This document shows, in pieces, positions 1-8,972 of a stretch of 64,000 bases of DNA. Positions within the stretch are counted from its first letter, which is position 1; each line of letters begins with the position of its first letter. Under the pieces are notes generated by a model that ran no database searches, was not told the DNA's origin, and saw only the letters and a program-made list of their open reading frames with translations. Position numbers and translations under genes: made by a program. Location of the stretch: positions 1,054,001 through 1,118,000 of the forward strand of contig OY770025.1 of NCBI GenBank assembly GCA_963669435.1. Direction: 5' to 3'. This stretch comes from CALJFL01 sp963669435 (lineage in GTDB: Bacteria > Pseudomonadota > Gammaproteobacteria > Pseudomonadales > Halieaceae).

Positions 1-566
1 GAAATGTGCAGCAGGTTGGCATCCATCGAGTAAGGGGACTTCTTCTTGGAGCTGGAGAAATCCACCGGGATGTCACGCTCGGCGCAATAGGCCATCAAGG
101 ATTCCCGGGAACCCAGTTCCCACTCCCGCCAGGGCGCGATCACCTTGATACCGGGCTTCAGTGCATAGGCGCCTAGCTCAAACCGCACCTGGTCATTGCC
201 CTTGCCGGTCGCGCCGTGAGAGATGGCGTCGGCGCCGGTCTCATTGGCAATTTCGATCAGGCGTTTGGCGATCAGCGGTCGGGCAATGGAGGTACCCAGG
301 AGGTATTCGCCCTCGTAGATGGTATTGGCACGGAACATCGGGTAGACGAAGTCGCGCACGAACTCCTCGCGCAGGTCGTCGATATAGATCTCCTTGATAC
401 CCAGCGCCTCGGCCTTGGCACGGGCCGGCTCGACCTCTTCACCCTGGCCAATATCGGCGGTGAACGTCACCACCTCACAGTTGTAGGTGTCCTGCAACCA
501 GCGCACGATCACCGAGGTATCCAATCCCCCGGAATAGGCCAGCACCACCTTGTTAACATCAGACAT
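1..566 (-). CDS. argG: Argininosuccinate synthase, N-terminal part (runs off left edge)
   Basis: Joins citrulline and aspartate using ATP to make argininosuccinate in cytoplasmic arginine biosynthesis, releasing AMP and PPi. The visible 188 residues start at an ATG and carry the N-type pyrophosphatase loop AYSGGLDTS at residues 10-18, followed by the family segments TFTADIGQGEE and SHGATGKGNDQVRFE. The family is usually about 400 residues, so just under half is present; the rest lies beyond base 1. It is divergent from pyrC across a 181-bp gap with a small tandem repeat. Identification is secure; the C-terminus cannot be judged. Confidence 0.96.
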   Translation of the reverse strand, partial: MSDVNKVVLAYSGGLDTSVIVRWLQDTYNCEVVTFTADIGQGEEVEPARAKAEALGIKEIYIDDLREEFVRDFVYPMFRANTIYEGEYLLGTSIARPLIAKRLIEIANETGADAISHGATGKGNDQVRFELGAYALKPGIKVIAPWREWELGSRESLMAYCAERDIPVDFSSSKKKSPYSMDANLLHI

Positions 567-634
567 CCGTCGCTCCATCCAGACCGCTTCAAAAAGGCCG
601 GCCATTCTACTCCCGGTGCCGCACAATTTGTAGC

Positions 635-673
635 CTGTAGTTATAGGCTGTAGTTATAGGCTGTCGTTGCAGG
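635..673. repeat. 13-bp tandem repeat, about three copies
   Basis: CTGTAGTTATAGG occurs twice head to tail (635-647 and 648-660), followed by a diverged third unit CTGTCGTTGCAGG (661-673). It sits in the argG-pyrC divergent gap, upstream of both starts. A replication-slippage origin or a regulatory role are both possible; nothing decides between them. Confidence 0.8.
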
Positions 674-747
674 CATTGAAGGCCACGTGTTCACGCGCCG
701 CCGCCTTTGCGGTAGCATTCCCCCTCTCTCCCAGTTTAAGGGTTCCT

Positions 748-1794
748 GTGACACAGCTGACCATTACCCGGCCCGACGATTGGCATGTCCATCTGCGGGA
801 CGGTGCCGCCCTGCCCCACACCTGCGCCGATATGGCCCGTTATTTCGGCCGCGCAATTGTTATGCCGAACCTGACGCCGCCGTGCCGCAACCTGGTGGAT
901 GCCACAGCCTACCGCGGGCGTATCCTGGACGCTTCATCCGCACTGCCACGACAGTTTGAGCCGCTAATGACCTTGTATTTGACCGACCAGACCAGCGACA
1001 CGGATATCCAGGAGGCGGCAGAAAGTGAGTTTGTGCATGCGGTCAAACTCTACCCGGCAGGTGCCACCACTAACTCGGACGCCGGCGTGGCCAACCTGGA
1101 CAGCCTCTACCCGGTACTGGCGGCGATGGAGGCGGAGGATTTGCCGCTGCTGATACACGGTGAAGTCACCGATCACGACATCGATATTTTTGACCGGGAG
1201 AAAGCGTTCATCGATCGGCACCTGGCGCCCATCGCCGAACGCTTCCCCAGGTTGCGCATCGTACTGGAGCACATCACCACCCGCGATGCGGTGGAATTTG
1301 TCAGCCAGGCGCCGGCCAACGTGGCGGCGACTATCACTGCCCATCACCTGATGTTTAATCGCAACGATATGCTGGTGGGTGGAATTCGGCCGCACTATTA
1401 CTGCCTGCCGATCCTCAAGCGCAACACCCACCAGCTCGCCCTGCGCGACATTGTCGCCTCGGGCAATGCGAAGTTTTTCCTGGGCACGGATTCGGCGCCA
1501 CACAGTACAGCGACCAAGGAAAGCGACTGCGGCTGCGCCGGGGTGTATACCGCGCATGCGGCCATAGAGTTTTACGCCGAGGTGTTCGAAGAGTTGGGTG
1601 CGCTGGACAAGCTTGAAGCGTTCGCCAGTCACTACGGCCCCGATTTTTACCGATTGCCGCGCAACACCGACACAATCACCCTGCAGCGCGAAGAGTGGCC
1701 TGTGCCTGCAACACTACCGCTCGCCGGTACCACTCTGACGCCACTGCGAGCCGGCCAGTCCGTGCGCTGGCGCGTTCTGGACAACGCCTCTTGA
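748..1794 (+). CDS. pyrC: Dihydroorotase (PyrC type)
   Basis: Interconverts carbamoyl-aspartate and dihydroorotate in pyrimidine synthesis, in the cytoplasm. A GTG start at 748, preceded by AAGGG, gives 348 residues, the same length as the E. coli enzyme; a longer reading back to 667 would add a non-conserved leader. Zinc ligands His13 and His15 are in HVHLRD, the lysine expected to be carboxylated is Lys100 in AVKLYPAG, and later metal residues are in LIHGEV, LEHITT and LGTDSAPH. It overlaps rnt by four bases (TTGA), so the two are probably co-transcribed and translationally coupled. Confidence 0.96.
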   Translation: MTQLTITRPDDWHVHLRDGAALPHTCADMARYFGRAIVMPNLTPPCRNLVDATAYRGRILDASSALPRQFEPLMTLYLTDQTSDTDIQEAAESEFVHAVKLYPAGATTNSDAGVANLDSLYPVLAAMEAEDLPLLIHGEVTDHDIDIFDREKAFIDRHLAPIAERFPRLRIVLEHITTRDAVEFVSQAPANVAATITAHHLMFNRNDMLVGGIRPHYYCLPILKRNTHQLALRDIVASGNAKFFLGTDSAPHSTATKESDCGCAGVYTAHAAIEFYAEVFEELGALDKLEAFASHYGPDFYRLPRNTDTITLQREEWPVPATLPLAGTTLTPLRAGQSVRWRVLDNAS

Positions 1795-2432
1795 AGGACA
1801 GATCACCCCAGCTGATCAGCGAGCGCTTTCGCGGTTTTCTACCCGTTGTGATCGATGTAGAGACCGGTGGCTTTACCGCGGCCACAGACGCGATCCTGGA
1901 GATCGCGGCCTGCACTGTGCGCATGGACGAAGCCGGTGTACTGGCGGTACATCGCACCTACAGCCACAATGTGAAGCCCTTTGAGGGTGCCAATATCGAG
2001 CAAGCTGCCCTGGATTTTACCGGTATCGACCCCTACCACCCGTTTCGGGAAGCCCAGGCTGAAGAGGATGCCCTGGCAGAGCTGTTCAAGGTGATTCGCA
2101 AGGAAATCCGCGACCAGAATTGCACCCGGGCGATCCTGGTGGGGCACAACGCCCACTTTGATGCGGGTTTCGTCAATGCCGCGGTGGAACGCTGTAGCAT
2201 CAAACGCAACCCCTTCCACCCCTTTTCCTTCTTTGACACCGCCACCCTCTCCGGCCTGGCGTACGGCCAGACCGTACTGGCCAAGGCCTGTGCCGAGGCG
2301 GGTATCGCCTTTGATAATTCCGAGGCGCATTCCGCCGCCTATGACGCGGAGCGTACGGCGGAGTTGTTCTGTGACATCGTTAACCGTTGGCGGGAATGTG
2401 GCGGTTGGGTGCCGGATTTCGATCAGGGCTAG
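1791..2432 (+). CDS. rnt: Ribonuclease T
   Basis: 3'-5' exoribonuclease of the DEDDh family that trims the 3' ends of tRNA and other stable RNAs. Asp22 and Glu24 lie in the exo-I motif VVIDVETGGF. The exo-II region VGHNAHFDAGFVN and the exo-III segment AHSAAYDAERTA supply the other Asp residues and the His. I chose the TTG at 1791 because it overlaps the pyrC stop and gives 213 residues, against 215 in E. coli; the open frame continues upstream inside pyrC but codes nothing family-like. Second gene of a pyrC-rnt pair. Confidence 0.93.
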   Translation: MKDRSPQLISERFRGFLPVVIDVETGGFTAATDAILEIAACTVRMDEAGVLAVHRTYSHNVKPFEGANIEQAALDFTGIDPYHPFREAQAEEDALAELFKVIRKEIRDQNCTRAILVGHNAHFDAGFVNAAVERCSIKRNPFHPFSFFDTATLSGLAYGQTVLAKACAEAGIAFDNSEAHSAAYDAERTAELFCDIVNRWRECGGWVPDFDQG

Positions 2433-2457
2433 TTCACCGTGCGCAGGGAGTGAACTA
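2430..2457. terminator. Stem between convergent rnt and the Lon-domain gene
   Basis: TAGTTCAC (2430-2437) pairs with GTGAACTA (2450-2457) around a 12-base loop. The stem overlaps the stop codons of both convergent genes. There is no U-run on either side, so a role as a bidirectional terminator is only suggested by position. Confidence 0.4.
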
Positions 2458-3063
2458 ATCCTCACCACTGATCTGGTTGAGAATAATATCCAGCTCACGT
2501 ACCAAGGCGTCGAGGCTCTCTGCGCCGAGTAACTCGTACTTGAGGCTCTCTTCCAGGGGCAACAGCTGCACCAGAGTAAAGGCTACCTGCCAGCCGTTGC
2601 TGTAATCGATACCCAGGTTCATGCGTTGTACATGCGGGTGTGTCTCCAGACTTTGCAGCACGTCCACCAGCGACTGCCATGCCGGCAACACCGGCGCCAG
2701 TTCAGGCGCAGCGCCCAGTCGCGCTTTGCCCATCACCAGGCCATTGTCTCGCCGGGAGACCTCGTCCAGTTCAAATATCTCCTGCCCCTCGATGGTAATG
2801 CCCAGCAGGCCGTTCGATAACTGGTCCCAATCGACGATACGGGCATAGGTGCCGTAATCGCCCAGGTCCGGGGCTGCTACACCGGTACTGGCAACCTCCG
2901 AGCCCTGGCGAATCCAGATAACACCGAATCCGCTGTCGCTCTTCATGCAATCGCGCACCAGGTCGAGATAGCGCTGCTCAAAAATCTGCAGCGGCATACG
3001 GCCGAAAGGCACCAACACCGCAGACAAGGGGAAAAGGGGGATCTCGACCAGTTCGTTTTGCAT
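2455..3063 (-). CDS. Lon substrate-binding-domain protein (stand-alone LON domain)
   Basis: 202 residues that match only the N-terminal substrate-binding domain of Lon protease (ELVEIPLFPLSAVLVPFG near the start, then LQIFEQRYLDLVRDC). There is no AAA+ or Ser-Lys protease part, so it is not an active Lon. Such stand-alone proteins are common in gammaproteobacteria and their function is not established. ATG start at 3063. It is the last gene of a leftward set mpl, MMPL exporter, YeiW-like, this gene. Confidence 0.85.
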   Translation of the reverse strand: MQNELVEIPLFPLSAVLVPFGRMPLQIFEQRYLDLVRDCMKSDSGFGVIWIRQGSEVASTGVAAPDLGDYGTYARIVDWDQLSNGLLGITIEGQEIFELDEVSRRDNGLVMGKARLGAAPELAPVLPAWQSLVDVLQSLETHPHVQRMNLGIDYSNGWQVAFTLVQLLPLEESLKYELLGAESLDALVRELDIILNQISGED

Positions 3064-3088
3064 TAGGGCCTGTTCACACTAACTGAGT

Positions 3089-3346
3089 TCATTTCGGGTG
3101 ACTGCTTATTTCCAACAGCTGTAGGTTTTCCATCGCCTGCTCTCGATTATCACCGCACCATTCCCGTTCCGCCTGGAACGCATCGCAGACCGCGGGGCGA
3201 CGACTGTCACCAAACAGGGCACAGCGAAACTCGCTGGATAAATGCACACATACCACACCCGCCGGCTTGCCTTGTGGCATGCCAAAGAACGGTCGTGCTA
3301 TAGAGGGCGCGATACAGCAGGCACCGCAACCCTCCCTGCACTGCAA
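3089..3346 (-). CDS. YkgJ-family cysteine-cluster protein, YeiW-like
   Basis: 85 residues closely resembling E. coli YeiW. The N-terminus has the Cys cluster C3-x3-C7-x2-C10-C11, then CIAPSIARPFFGMPQGKPAG and further cysteines at 33, 42, 54 and 64. The cysteine pattern suggests zinc or Fe-S binding, but no biochemical role is established for the family. TTG start at 3346, with GGAG about nine bases upstream, four bases after the stop of the exporter gene, so it is very likely co-transcribed with it. Confidence 0.85.
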   Translation of the reverse strand: MQCREGCGACCIAPSIARPFFGMPQGKPAGVVCVHLSSEFRCALFGDSRRPAVCDAFQAEREWCGDNREQAMENLQLLEISSHPK

Positions 3347-3350
3347 GGGG

Positions 3351-5963
3351 TTATGCTCCAGGCCCCAGTGGCCGCACCAGCATGATCAGGCGCGGCAATA
3401 GCAACAGCGCACCTAATACGGCAGCCACCATAGCTAATACGGTCAGCAGGCCGAAATAGATGCTGGGGGTGAAATTCGACAGGGTCAGCATGGAGAAGCC
3501 GATAACCACGGTCATGGTGGTGTAGTACAACGCCCTGCCGATACTGCCGTGGCAGCGGTACATCGTCGCCAGGTAATCCCGGTCCTGTGGAAACTCGCGC
3601 TGGTAGCGATGTACATAGTGAATACAGTTATCCACGCCGATGCCGACCACGATGGCGGCGATGGTTATGGTCATAATATCCAGGGGAATGCCGGCAATAC
3701 CCATCACCCCCAGCACCAGGCCGGCAGCCAGCACATTCGGCGCAAGACCAATCAACGCCAGCGAGAAGGAGCGGAACAATAGCCACAACATGATCAGAAT
3801 GGCGAAAAACACCGCGCCCAGAGTCAGAATCTGTGAGCGGAACAGACTCTGCAGTACATTGTTGTACAGCACCAGCATGCCAGTGAACTGCACCTGCTCA
3901 GGCGCCAGGCCCACCTCGTTAACCAGTTCCTGGCGCAGCTGCTCCAGGAATTCGTTGCGACGCAGTTCCTTGCTGGTTTCCATCACCCGCACGCTGACCC
4001 GCGCCTGCTCGATGTCCTCCGCAAAATAGGGACTGACCATCAGACCCTTGATATCGGGCGGCAGGCTCTTCTGCACCAGCGCCAACTCCACAGACCCTAT
4101 ATCTTCTCCCAATAAGTCTTTCACTACCGAGAAGGTCGTGGACAGGGACAACACCTTGCCAGTTTCCGCGCGCTGATCGACGTGGCCGTGGACCGCGTCC
4201 AGTACCCGCATACCCTCCAGGCTGAACCAGTAGCTGGGCACAAAGGCATCCCCGGATGGCGCGGCAAACTCGTCGTAGTCATCGCTGAATTCATCCGCAA
4301 ACTCATCATCAAACTCGTCCAGGAACTCATCCTGGCTATCGTCGGCGACGAAGAAGTCATCGTCTTCCAGGAATGGGTCATCATCCGCCACCGATGCCGC
4401 TGCCGCACTGCCCACCGTTTCAAGCCCAGGCAGTGGCTTATCCCGGTCGGGGGGCGCCAACACAATGTCCAGCGGAATGGTGCCGCCCAACTTGGAATCC
4501 AGCAGTTCCATGCCCTGGTAGATTTCCGTGGTGTCATGGAAATAGTCGATAAAGCGGTTTTCTACTTGCAGGCGCGATACACCCCAGACAATCGCCACAC
4601 TAAGCAACAGGCAAACCACAATAATGCTGCGGCCGAAGTGATCCGCCAGCCTGGCAAAATGCATGGTCATGGCACGGTTTACCGCGGTATAAGCAAACGG
4701 CCGGCCCGTCGGCCAGACCAGCATCAGGCAAGGCACCATGACAAAAGCCAACAGCAGTGCTACGCAAATACCTACCGTCATCATCCAGCCGAAGTCAATC
4801 ACCGGCTGAATTCCGGACACCACCAGCGAAACGAAGGCCACGATCGTGGTAACACCGGTGTAGACACAGGGCACGACCATCAGGCGTACGGTGTCCAGCA
4901 CGCGCTGATGCAGGTCTCCGTCCGGGTTCGCTGCATCCAGCTCGCGATAGCGCACGATCAGGTGAATACAGATCGCCAGGGTGATAATCAGCAGCACGGC
5001 CACGAAGTTGGAGGAAATTACCGTCATTCGCCAGTCCAGCAAGGCGAGCAGGCCGAGCATCACCACCACGGAGCTACTGCAGGTCACCAGCGGTATTACC
5101 ACCCAGCGCACGCGGCGGAATATCAACGCCAGCACCACCAGCATGACCCCGAGAATGGCACTGCCAAACAGCACCAGGTCCGATTGCACAAAGGCCACCA
5201 TATCCGCGGCGATCATCGGCACGCCACCGACAAACAGCTTGCCGTGGTCCTGGTACCTCGCGGCAACTTCCCGAACAGCAGCGACCAGGCGACCCTGCCG
5301 ATCCAGCACCTCGGCGGCATACAGCTTGAATTCAGCTTCAACTGCGACGAGCTCTGCAGCTTCCGCTGCAGCCAGTGGTCCAAGGCGCTGCTGGGCGCGC
5401 AGGGCTTCGCGGGTGTTCAACAAATCGTAATAGCGGTCATCGCGTTCCAGGTTGATCTGCACCGCGGTGACATCGCCATCGCTGCTGACCAGCAGGCTCT
5501 CGTAGATGGGGCTACTGGTAAACTCCGCCAAGGCCAGGGTACGATCCAGGCCCGGGCTGTCCAGCGAGGGTAATGGGTCGTCCGAGGTAATATCGCCCAG
5601 GGTCACCGGTGGACTTTCCAACAGCGGGACATCCCACACCGTGGTAACCGATGAAACACCAGGCAAGGCACGCAGCTCGTCGGCCATTTCACGCAGGGGA
5701 ATCAGGGACGCGTCGCTGAGCAGGTCTGCGTGGGGCTGCCAGGTAATGATCAGGAATTCCTCTGAGCTATAGGAACTACTGACCTCGCGGAAAAAATCCA
5801 GCGCCGGGTCACCCTGCAGCAACAGGGAATCAGCCGAGGCATCGAGTTTGATCTTGTGCAGTTGGCTCGCACTAAGCAGTACCAGCAATGCGACCAGGCC
5901 GAGCGAAACAAGTGGGCGGCGCAGCACGGCACTGTTGTACAGATTTAGCAGTGAATTGAACAC
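3351..5963 (-). CDS. MMPL/RND-superfamily exporter with an acidic insert
   Basis: 870-residue inner-membrane protein with the duplicated RND layout: one N-terminal membrane segment (about 15-35), a large periplasmic loop, a membrane cluster (about 245-400), a second single segment near 455, a second loop and a final cluster (about 715-860). It resembles the hopanoid/lipid-type MMPL exporters (HAE3-like) rather than tripartite drug pumps, and no adaptor or outer-membrane channel gene is nearby. Residues about 524-566, in the second loop, form a strongly acidic Asp/Glu/Phe-rich stretch. The start is GTG, sharing one base with the mpl stop, so it is coupled to mpl. The substrate cannot be read from sequence. 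Confidence 0.85.
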   Translation of the reverse strand: MFNSLLNLYNSAVLRRPLVSLGLVALLVLLSASQLHKIKLDASADSLLLQGDPALDFFREVSSSYSSEEFLIITWQPHADLLSDASLIPLREMADELRALPGVSSVTTVWDVPLLESPPVTLGDITSDDPLPSLDSPGLDRTLALAEFTSSPIYESLLVSSDGDVTAVQINLERDDRYYDLLNTREALRAQQRLGPLAAAEAAELVAVEAEFKLYAAEVLDRQGRLVAAVREVAARYQDHGKLFVGGVPMIAADMVAFVQSDLVLFGSAILGVMLVVLALIFRRVRWVVIPLVTCSSSVVVMLGLLALLDWRMTVISSNFVAVLLIITLAICIHLIVRYRELDAANPDGDLHQRVLDTVRLMVVPCVYTGVTTIVAFVSLVVSGIQPVIDFGWMMTVGICVALLLAFVMVPCLMLVWPTGRPFAYTAVNRAMTMHFARLADHFGRSIIVVCLLLSVAIVWGVSRLQVENRFIDYFHDTTEIYQGMELLDSKLGGTIPLDIVLAPPDRDKPLPGLETVGSAAAASVADDDPFLEDDDFFVADDSQDEFLDEFDDEFADEFSDDYDEFAAPSGDAFVPSYWFSLEGMRVLDAVHGHVDQRAETGKVLSLSTTFSVVKDLLGEDIGSVELALVQKSLPPDIKGLMVSPYFAEDIEQARVSVRVMETSKELRRNEFLEQLRQELVNEVGLAPEQVQFTGMLVLYNNVLQSLFRSQILTLGAVFFAILIMLWLLFRSFSLALIGLAPNVLAAGLVLGVMGIAGIPLDIMTITIAAIVVGIGVDNCIHYVHRYQREFPQDRDYLATMYRCHGSIGRALYYTTMTVVIGFSMLTLSNFTPSIYFGLLTVLAMVAAVLGALLLLPRLIMLVRPLGPGA

Positions 5964-7351
5964 TAGTTGTCAGTCGCTTCCAGTTGCGCCAGCACCTTCT
6001 GGTGAATACCGCCAAAACTGCCGTTGCTCATTATGATGACCCGATCTCCGGGGTTCGTTTCTGCGGCAATACGCCGTGCCAATAAATCCACATCGCTTTC
6101 CAGGCTTGCCGGCACCTGGGAATCAGCCAGTACCGTCTCCAGTGACCAGTCCATACCCGGAGGCTGGTACCAGAACACCTGGTCGGCATCGGCGGTAGCC
6201 GCTGCCAACCTGGCTTTGTGTTCACCGCCGCGCATGGTGTTTGAACGCGGCTCGATCACCGCGATCAGCTTGCCACCCATTTCACCGGCACGCAGGCCCT
6301 GCAAAGTCGTGGCGATGGCCGTCGGGTGATGCGCAAAGTCGTCGTAAACTTCCACCCCGGCGACATTACCCAGCAGTTCAAGGCGGCGCTTTACGCCCTT
6401 GAACTTACCCAGCGCTTCGGCTGCCACCGACGCGGGCACACCGACATGGTGAGCTGCCGCCGCCGCAGCCAGTGCATTTTCGACATTATGGCGACCGCGA
6501 TGGTTCCATCTGACGGTAACAGGCTTGCCAGCGGGGCTAACCAGTTCAAACGCCGTCCCATCGGCCTCCAGCATTTTTGCCTGCCAATCGGCGGCATCAC
6601 CGATTGCGCTGAACCTGGCGACGGGACTCCAGCAGCCCATCGCCAGCACCTCGTCCACAGCCGCCACACCCGCAGGAGCGACAACCTGACCGTCGCCGGG
6701 CACGCAGCGCAGCAGGTGATGGAACTGGCGCTGGATCGCGGCCAGGTCCGGAAATATATCGGCGTGGTCAAATTCCAGGTTATTGATACTCACCGTGCGC
6801 GGCCGGTAGTGCACAAACTTCGAGCGTTTGTCGAAAAAGGCGGTGTCATACTCGTCGGCTTCGACCACGAAAAAATTGGTATCGCCCGTGCGCGCCGACA
6901 TGCCAAAGTCCGCGGGCACGCCGCCAATCAAGAATCCAGGAGACATGCCGGCGTACTCGAGAATCCACGCCAGCATACTGCTGGTGGTGGTTTTCCCATG
7001 GGTGCCCGATACGGCCAGCACCCACTTGTCACGCAGCAGGTTTTCCGCCAGCCACTGCGGCCCCGAGGTATAGTCCAGGCCCGTATTGAGCAAGTACTCC
7101 ACTGCCGGGTTACCGCGCGTCATGGCGTTACCCACCACCACCTGGTCCGGCCCCGGCTGCAAGTGCTCGGGGTGATAGCCTTCCATCAGTTCAATACCAG
7201 CGGCCTCAAGCTGGGTGCTCATGGGCGGGTACACATTGGCGTCTGAACCGGTTACCCGATATCCGCGCTCGCGGGCCAGCAGGGCAATCCCCCCCATGAA
7301 GGTGCCGCAAATCCCCAAAATATGGATATGCTGTTGCAAAGCATTCTCCAC
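5963..7351 (-). CDS. mpl: UDP-MurNAc:L-Ala-gamma-D-Glu-meso-DAP ligase (murein peptide recycling)
   Basis: Attaches the recycled tripeptide L-Ala-gamma-D-Glu-meso-DAP to UDP-MurNAc, returning it to cell-wall synthesis in the cytoplasm. 462 residues with the Mur-ligase order: an N-terminal UDP-binding Rossmann motif GICGTFMGGIA (about 13-23), the ATP loop SGTHGKTTTSSML in the central domain, NNLEFDHADIF, and a C-terminal domain beginning near DFAHHPTAI. The early GTFMGG form and length separate Mpl from MurC. First gene of a leftward operon. Confidence 0.95.
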   Translation of the reverse strand: MENALQQHIHILGICGTFMGGIALLARERGYRVTGSDANVYPPMSTQLEAAGIELMEGYHPEHLQPGPDQVVVGNAMTRGNPAVEYLLNTGLDYTSGPQWLAENLLRDKWVLAVSGTHGKTTTSSMLAWILEYAGMSPGFLIGGVPADFGMSARTGDTNFFVVEADEYDTAFFDKRSKFVHYRPRTVSINNLEFDHADIFPDLAAIQRQFHHLLRCVPGDGQVVAPAGVAAVDEVLAMGCWSPVARFSAIGDAADWQAKMLEADGTAFELVSPAGKPVTVRWNHRGRHNVENALAAAAAAHHVGVPASVAAEALGKFKGVKRRLELLGNVAGVEVYDDFAHHPTAIATTLQGLRAGEMGGKLIAVIEPRSNTMRGGEHKARLAAATADADQVFWYQPPGMDWSLETVLADSQVPASLESDVDLLARRIAAETNPGDRVIIMSNGSFGGIHQKVLAQLEATDN

Positions 7352-7417
7352 CGTCCAACAAAGCGGCTAATACTAGCCCGAATGCCACGGCAGTTGCACC
7401 AAAGATCGCGCTGCACT

Positions 7418-7453
7418 GTTCAACTGCCTGGTCAACCGCCCGGTCAACTGCCA
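7418..7453. repeat. 12-bp tandem repeat, three copies
   Basis: Three adjacent 12-mers of the form GKTCAAcYGCCn: GTTCAACTGCCT (7418-7429), GGTCAACCGCCC (7430-7441) and GGTCAACTGCCA (7442-7453). They lie in the 244-bp divergent gap between mpl and the phosphofructokinase gene. No function is evident; the spacing is close to one helical turn. Confidence 0.75.
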
Positions 7454-7595
7454 GGCGGTCGCGCTAGGGAGGTAGCTGCACTGAGCGGTAATACTGCAGT
7501 TGAGTGTCTACAACCCGCATGGTTTACCGTAAAATGCGCCTTCCGCCTATCCGGGGCGCATACCCCCCAACCACATTACAAAAAGCAGAGTTTTA

Positions 7596-8858
7596 ATGGC
7601 CAGGAAGAATGCCTTTTACGCCCAGTCCGGCGGTGTTACCGCTGTCATCAATGCCTCCGCCTGCGGTGTGATTGAAACCGCCCGTGAGCACCGGGACCAG
7701 ATTGGCAAGGTGTACGCCGGGCGCAACGGTATCATCGGGGCGCTACGTGAGGACCTGATTGATACCAGCAAGGAGAGTAAATCGGCTATCCGCGGACTGC
7801 TGACCACCCCGTCCGGCGCGTTTGGCTCCTGCCGGCATAAATTGAAGAGCCTGGATGACAACCGCGCCGAGTACGAACGCCTGATCGATGTGTTCAAGGC
7901 GCACAATATTGGCTACTTCTTCTACAATGGCGGCGGCGACTCTGCCGACACCTGCCTGAAAGTGTCACAACTCAGCGAGAGCATGGGCTACTCACTGCAG
8001 GCAATTCATGTTCCAAAGACCATTGATAACGACCTGCCACTGACGGATACGTGTCCGGGATTCGGTTCGGTGGCCAAGTACACTGCAATATCCACCCGGG
8101 AGGCAGCGCTGGATGTCGCCTCCATGTGCGAAACCTCGACCAAAATTTTTATCCTGGAGGTGATGGGCAGGCACGCAGGCTGGATCGCCGCAGCAGCGGG
8201 ACTGGCCGCACAACAAGACGGTGACCCACCGCACATCATCCTGTTCCCGGAGGTCGCCTTCGACCGCGAGCGTTTCCTCGCCAAAGTACAGCGCACGGTG
8301 AAAAAGCATGGCTACTGCGTCATTGTCGCCTCGGAGGGAACGCGCTATAAGAACGGACGTTTCCTGACGGATTCTGGCGTCGTGGATGCCTTTGGTCACT
8401 CGCAGTTGGGCGGTCTGGCCCCTTCTCTGGCCCAGATGATCAAATCCGAGTTGGGATACAAGTACCACTGGGCAGTCGCCGATTACCTGCAGCGCGCCGC
8501 CCGCCACATTGCCTCCCAGACCGACGTCGACCAGGCCTATGCCGTAGGCTCCGCGGCAGTAAAATTTGCCCTGGCCGGCAAAAACTCGGTCATGCCCAGC
8601 ATCCAGCGCGGCAGTGGCAAGCGCTATCGCTGGTCAATTGGTGAAGCACCCCTGGAACAGGTGGCCAATCGGGAAAAGAAGATGCCACGTAACTACATCA
8701 GCCGCGATGGCTACGGCATCACCGCTGCGGCGCGCGAATACCTTGAGCCACTGATCGCAGGCGAGGCCTACCCCAGCTACAGCCGCGGCATGCCCAATTA
8801 CGTACGGCTAAAGAACGTCCCGGTACCGCGTAAACTCCGCGCGCGGTTCAAGATCTAG
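7596..8858 (+). CDS. pfp: Pyrophosphate-dependent 6-phosphofructokinase
   Basis: Reversibly phosphorylates fructose 6-phosphate using PPi in place of ATP, so it can serve glycolysis or gluconeogenesis. 420 residues; starts ARKNAFYAQSGGVTAVINAS, with NGGGDSADT near 108-116, the catalytic loop PKTIDNDLPLTD and MGRHAGW. These match the methanotroph-type PPi enzymes I know; the position that is Gly-Asp-Gly in ATP enzymes is Gly-Gly-Asp here. No ATP-type pfkA is in the window. It is followed 114 bp later by inorganic pyrophosphatase, a gene pair that would set the PPi pool. The donor assignment is by family and is not proven. Confidence 0.88.
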   Translation: MARKNAFYAQSGGVTAVINASACGVIETAREHRDQIGKVYAGRNGIIGALREDLIDTSKESKSAIRGLLTTPSGAFGSCRHKLKSLDDNRAEYERLIDVFKAHNIGYFFYNGGGDSADTCLKVSQLSESMGYSLQAIHVPKTIDNDLPLTDTCPGFGSVAKYTAISTREAALDVASMCETSTKIFILEVMGRHAGWIAAAAGLAAQQDGDPPHIILFPEVAFDRERFLAKVQRTVKKHGYCVIVASEGTRYKNGRFLTDSGVVDAFGHSQLGGLAPSLAQMIKSELGYKYHWAVADYLQRAARHIASQTDVDQAYAVGSAAVKFALAGKNSVMPSIQRGSGKRYRWSIGEAPLEQVANREKKMPRNYISRDGYGITAAAREYLEPLIAGEAYPSYSRGMPNYVRLKNVPVPRKLRARFKI

Positions 8859-8875
8859 GGCGCCGCATCCGTAGC

Positions 8876-8905
8876 CCCGTTGCGGGTAATTTTTCCTGCA
8901 ACGGG
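8876..8905 (+). terminator. Stem-loop after the phosphofructokinase gene
   Basis: CCCGTTGC (8876-8883) pairs with GCAACGGG (8898-8905) around a 14-base loop containing a T run. There is no 3' U-tract, so it could be a weak terminator or a processing structure between pfp and ppa. Confidence 0.35.
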
Positions 8906-8972
8906 CAGAAGATTTTCTCTGTCCTGCCCTGTACAATCCGCAGCCCCACAGTTACAGCTTCTCGAGGTATCA

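Noticed and set aside
4182..5573. Long plus-strand frame of 463 codons
   Set aside because: Lies wholly opposite the MMPL exporter; His/Gln-rich, low-complexity composition typical of an antisense shadow; no ribosome site.
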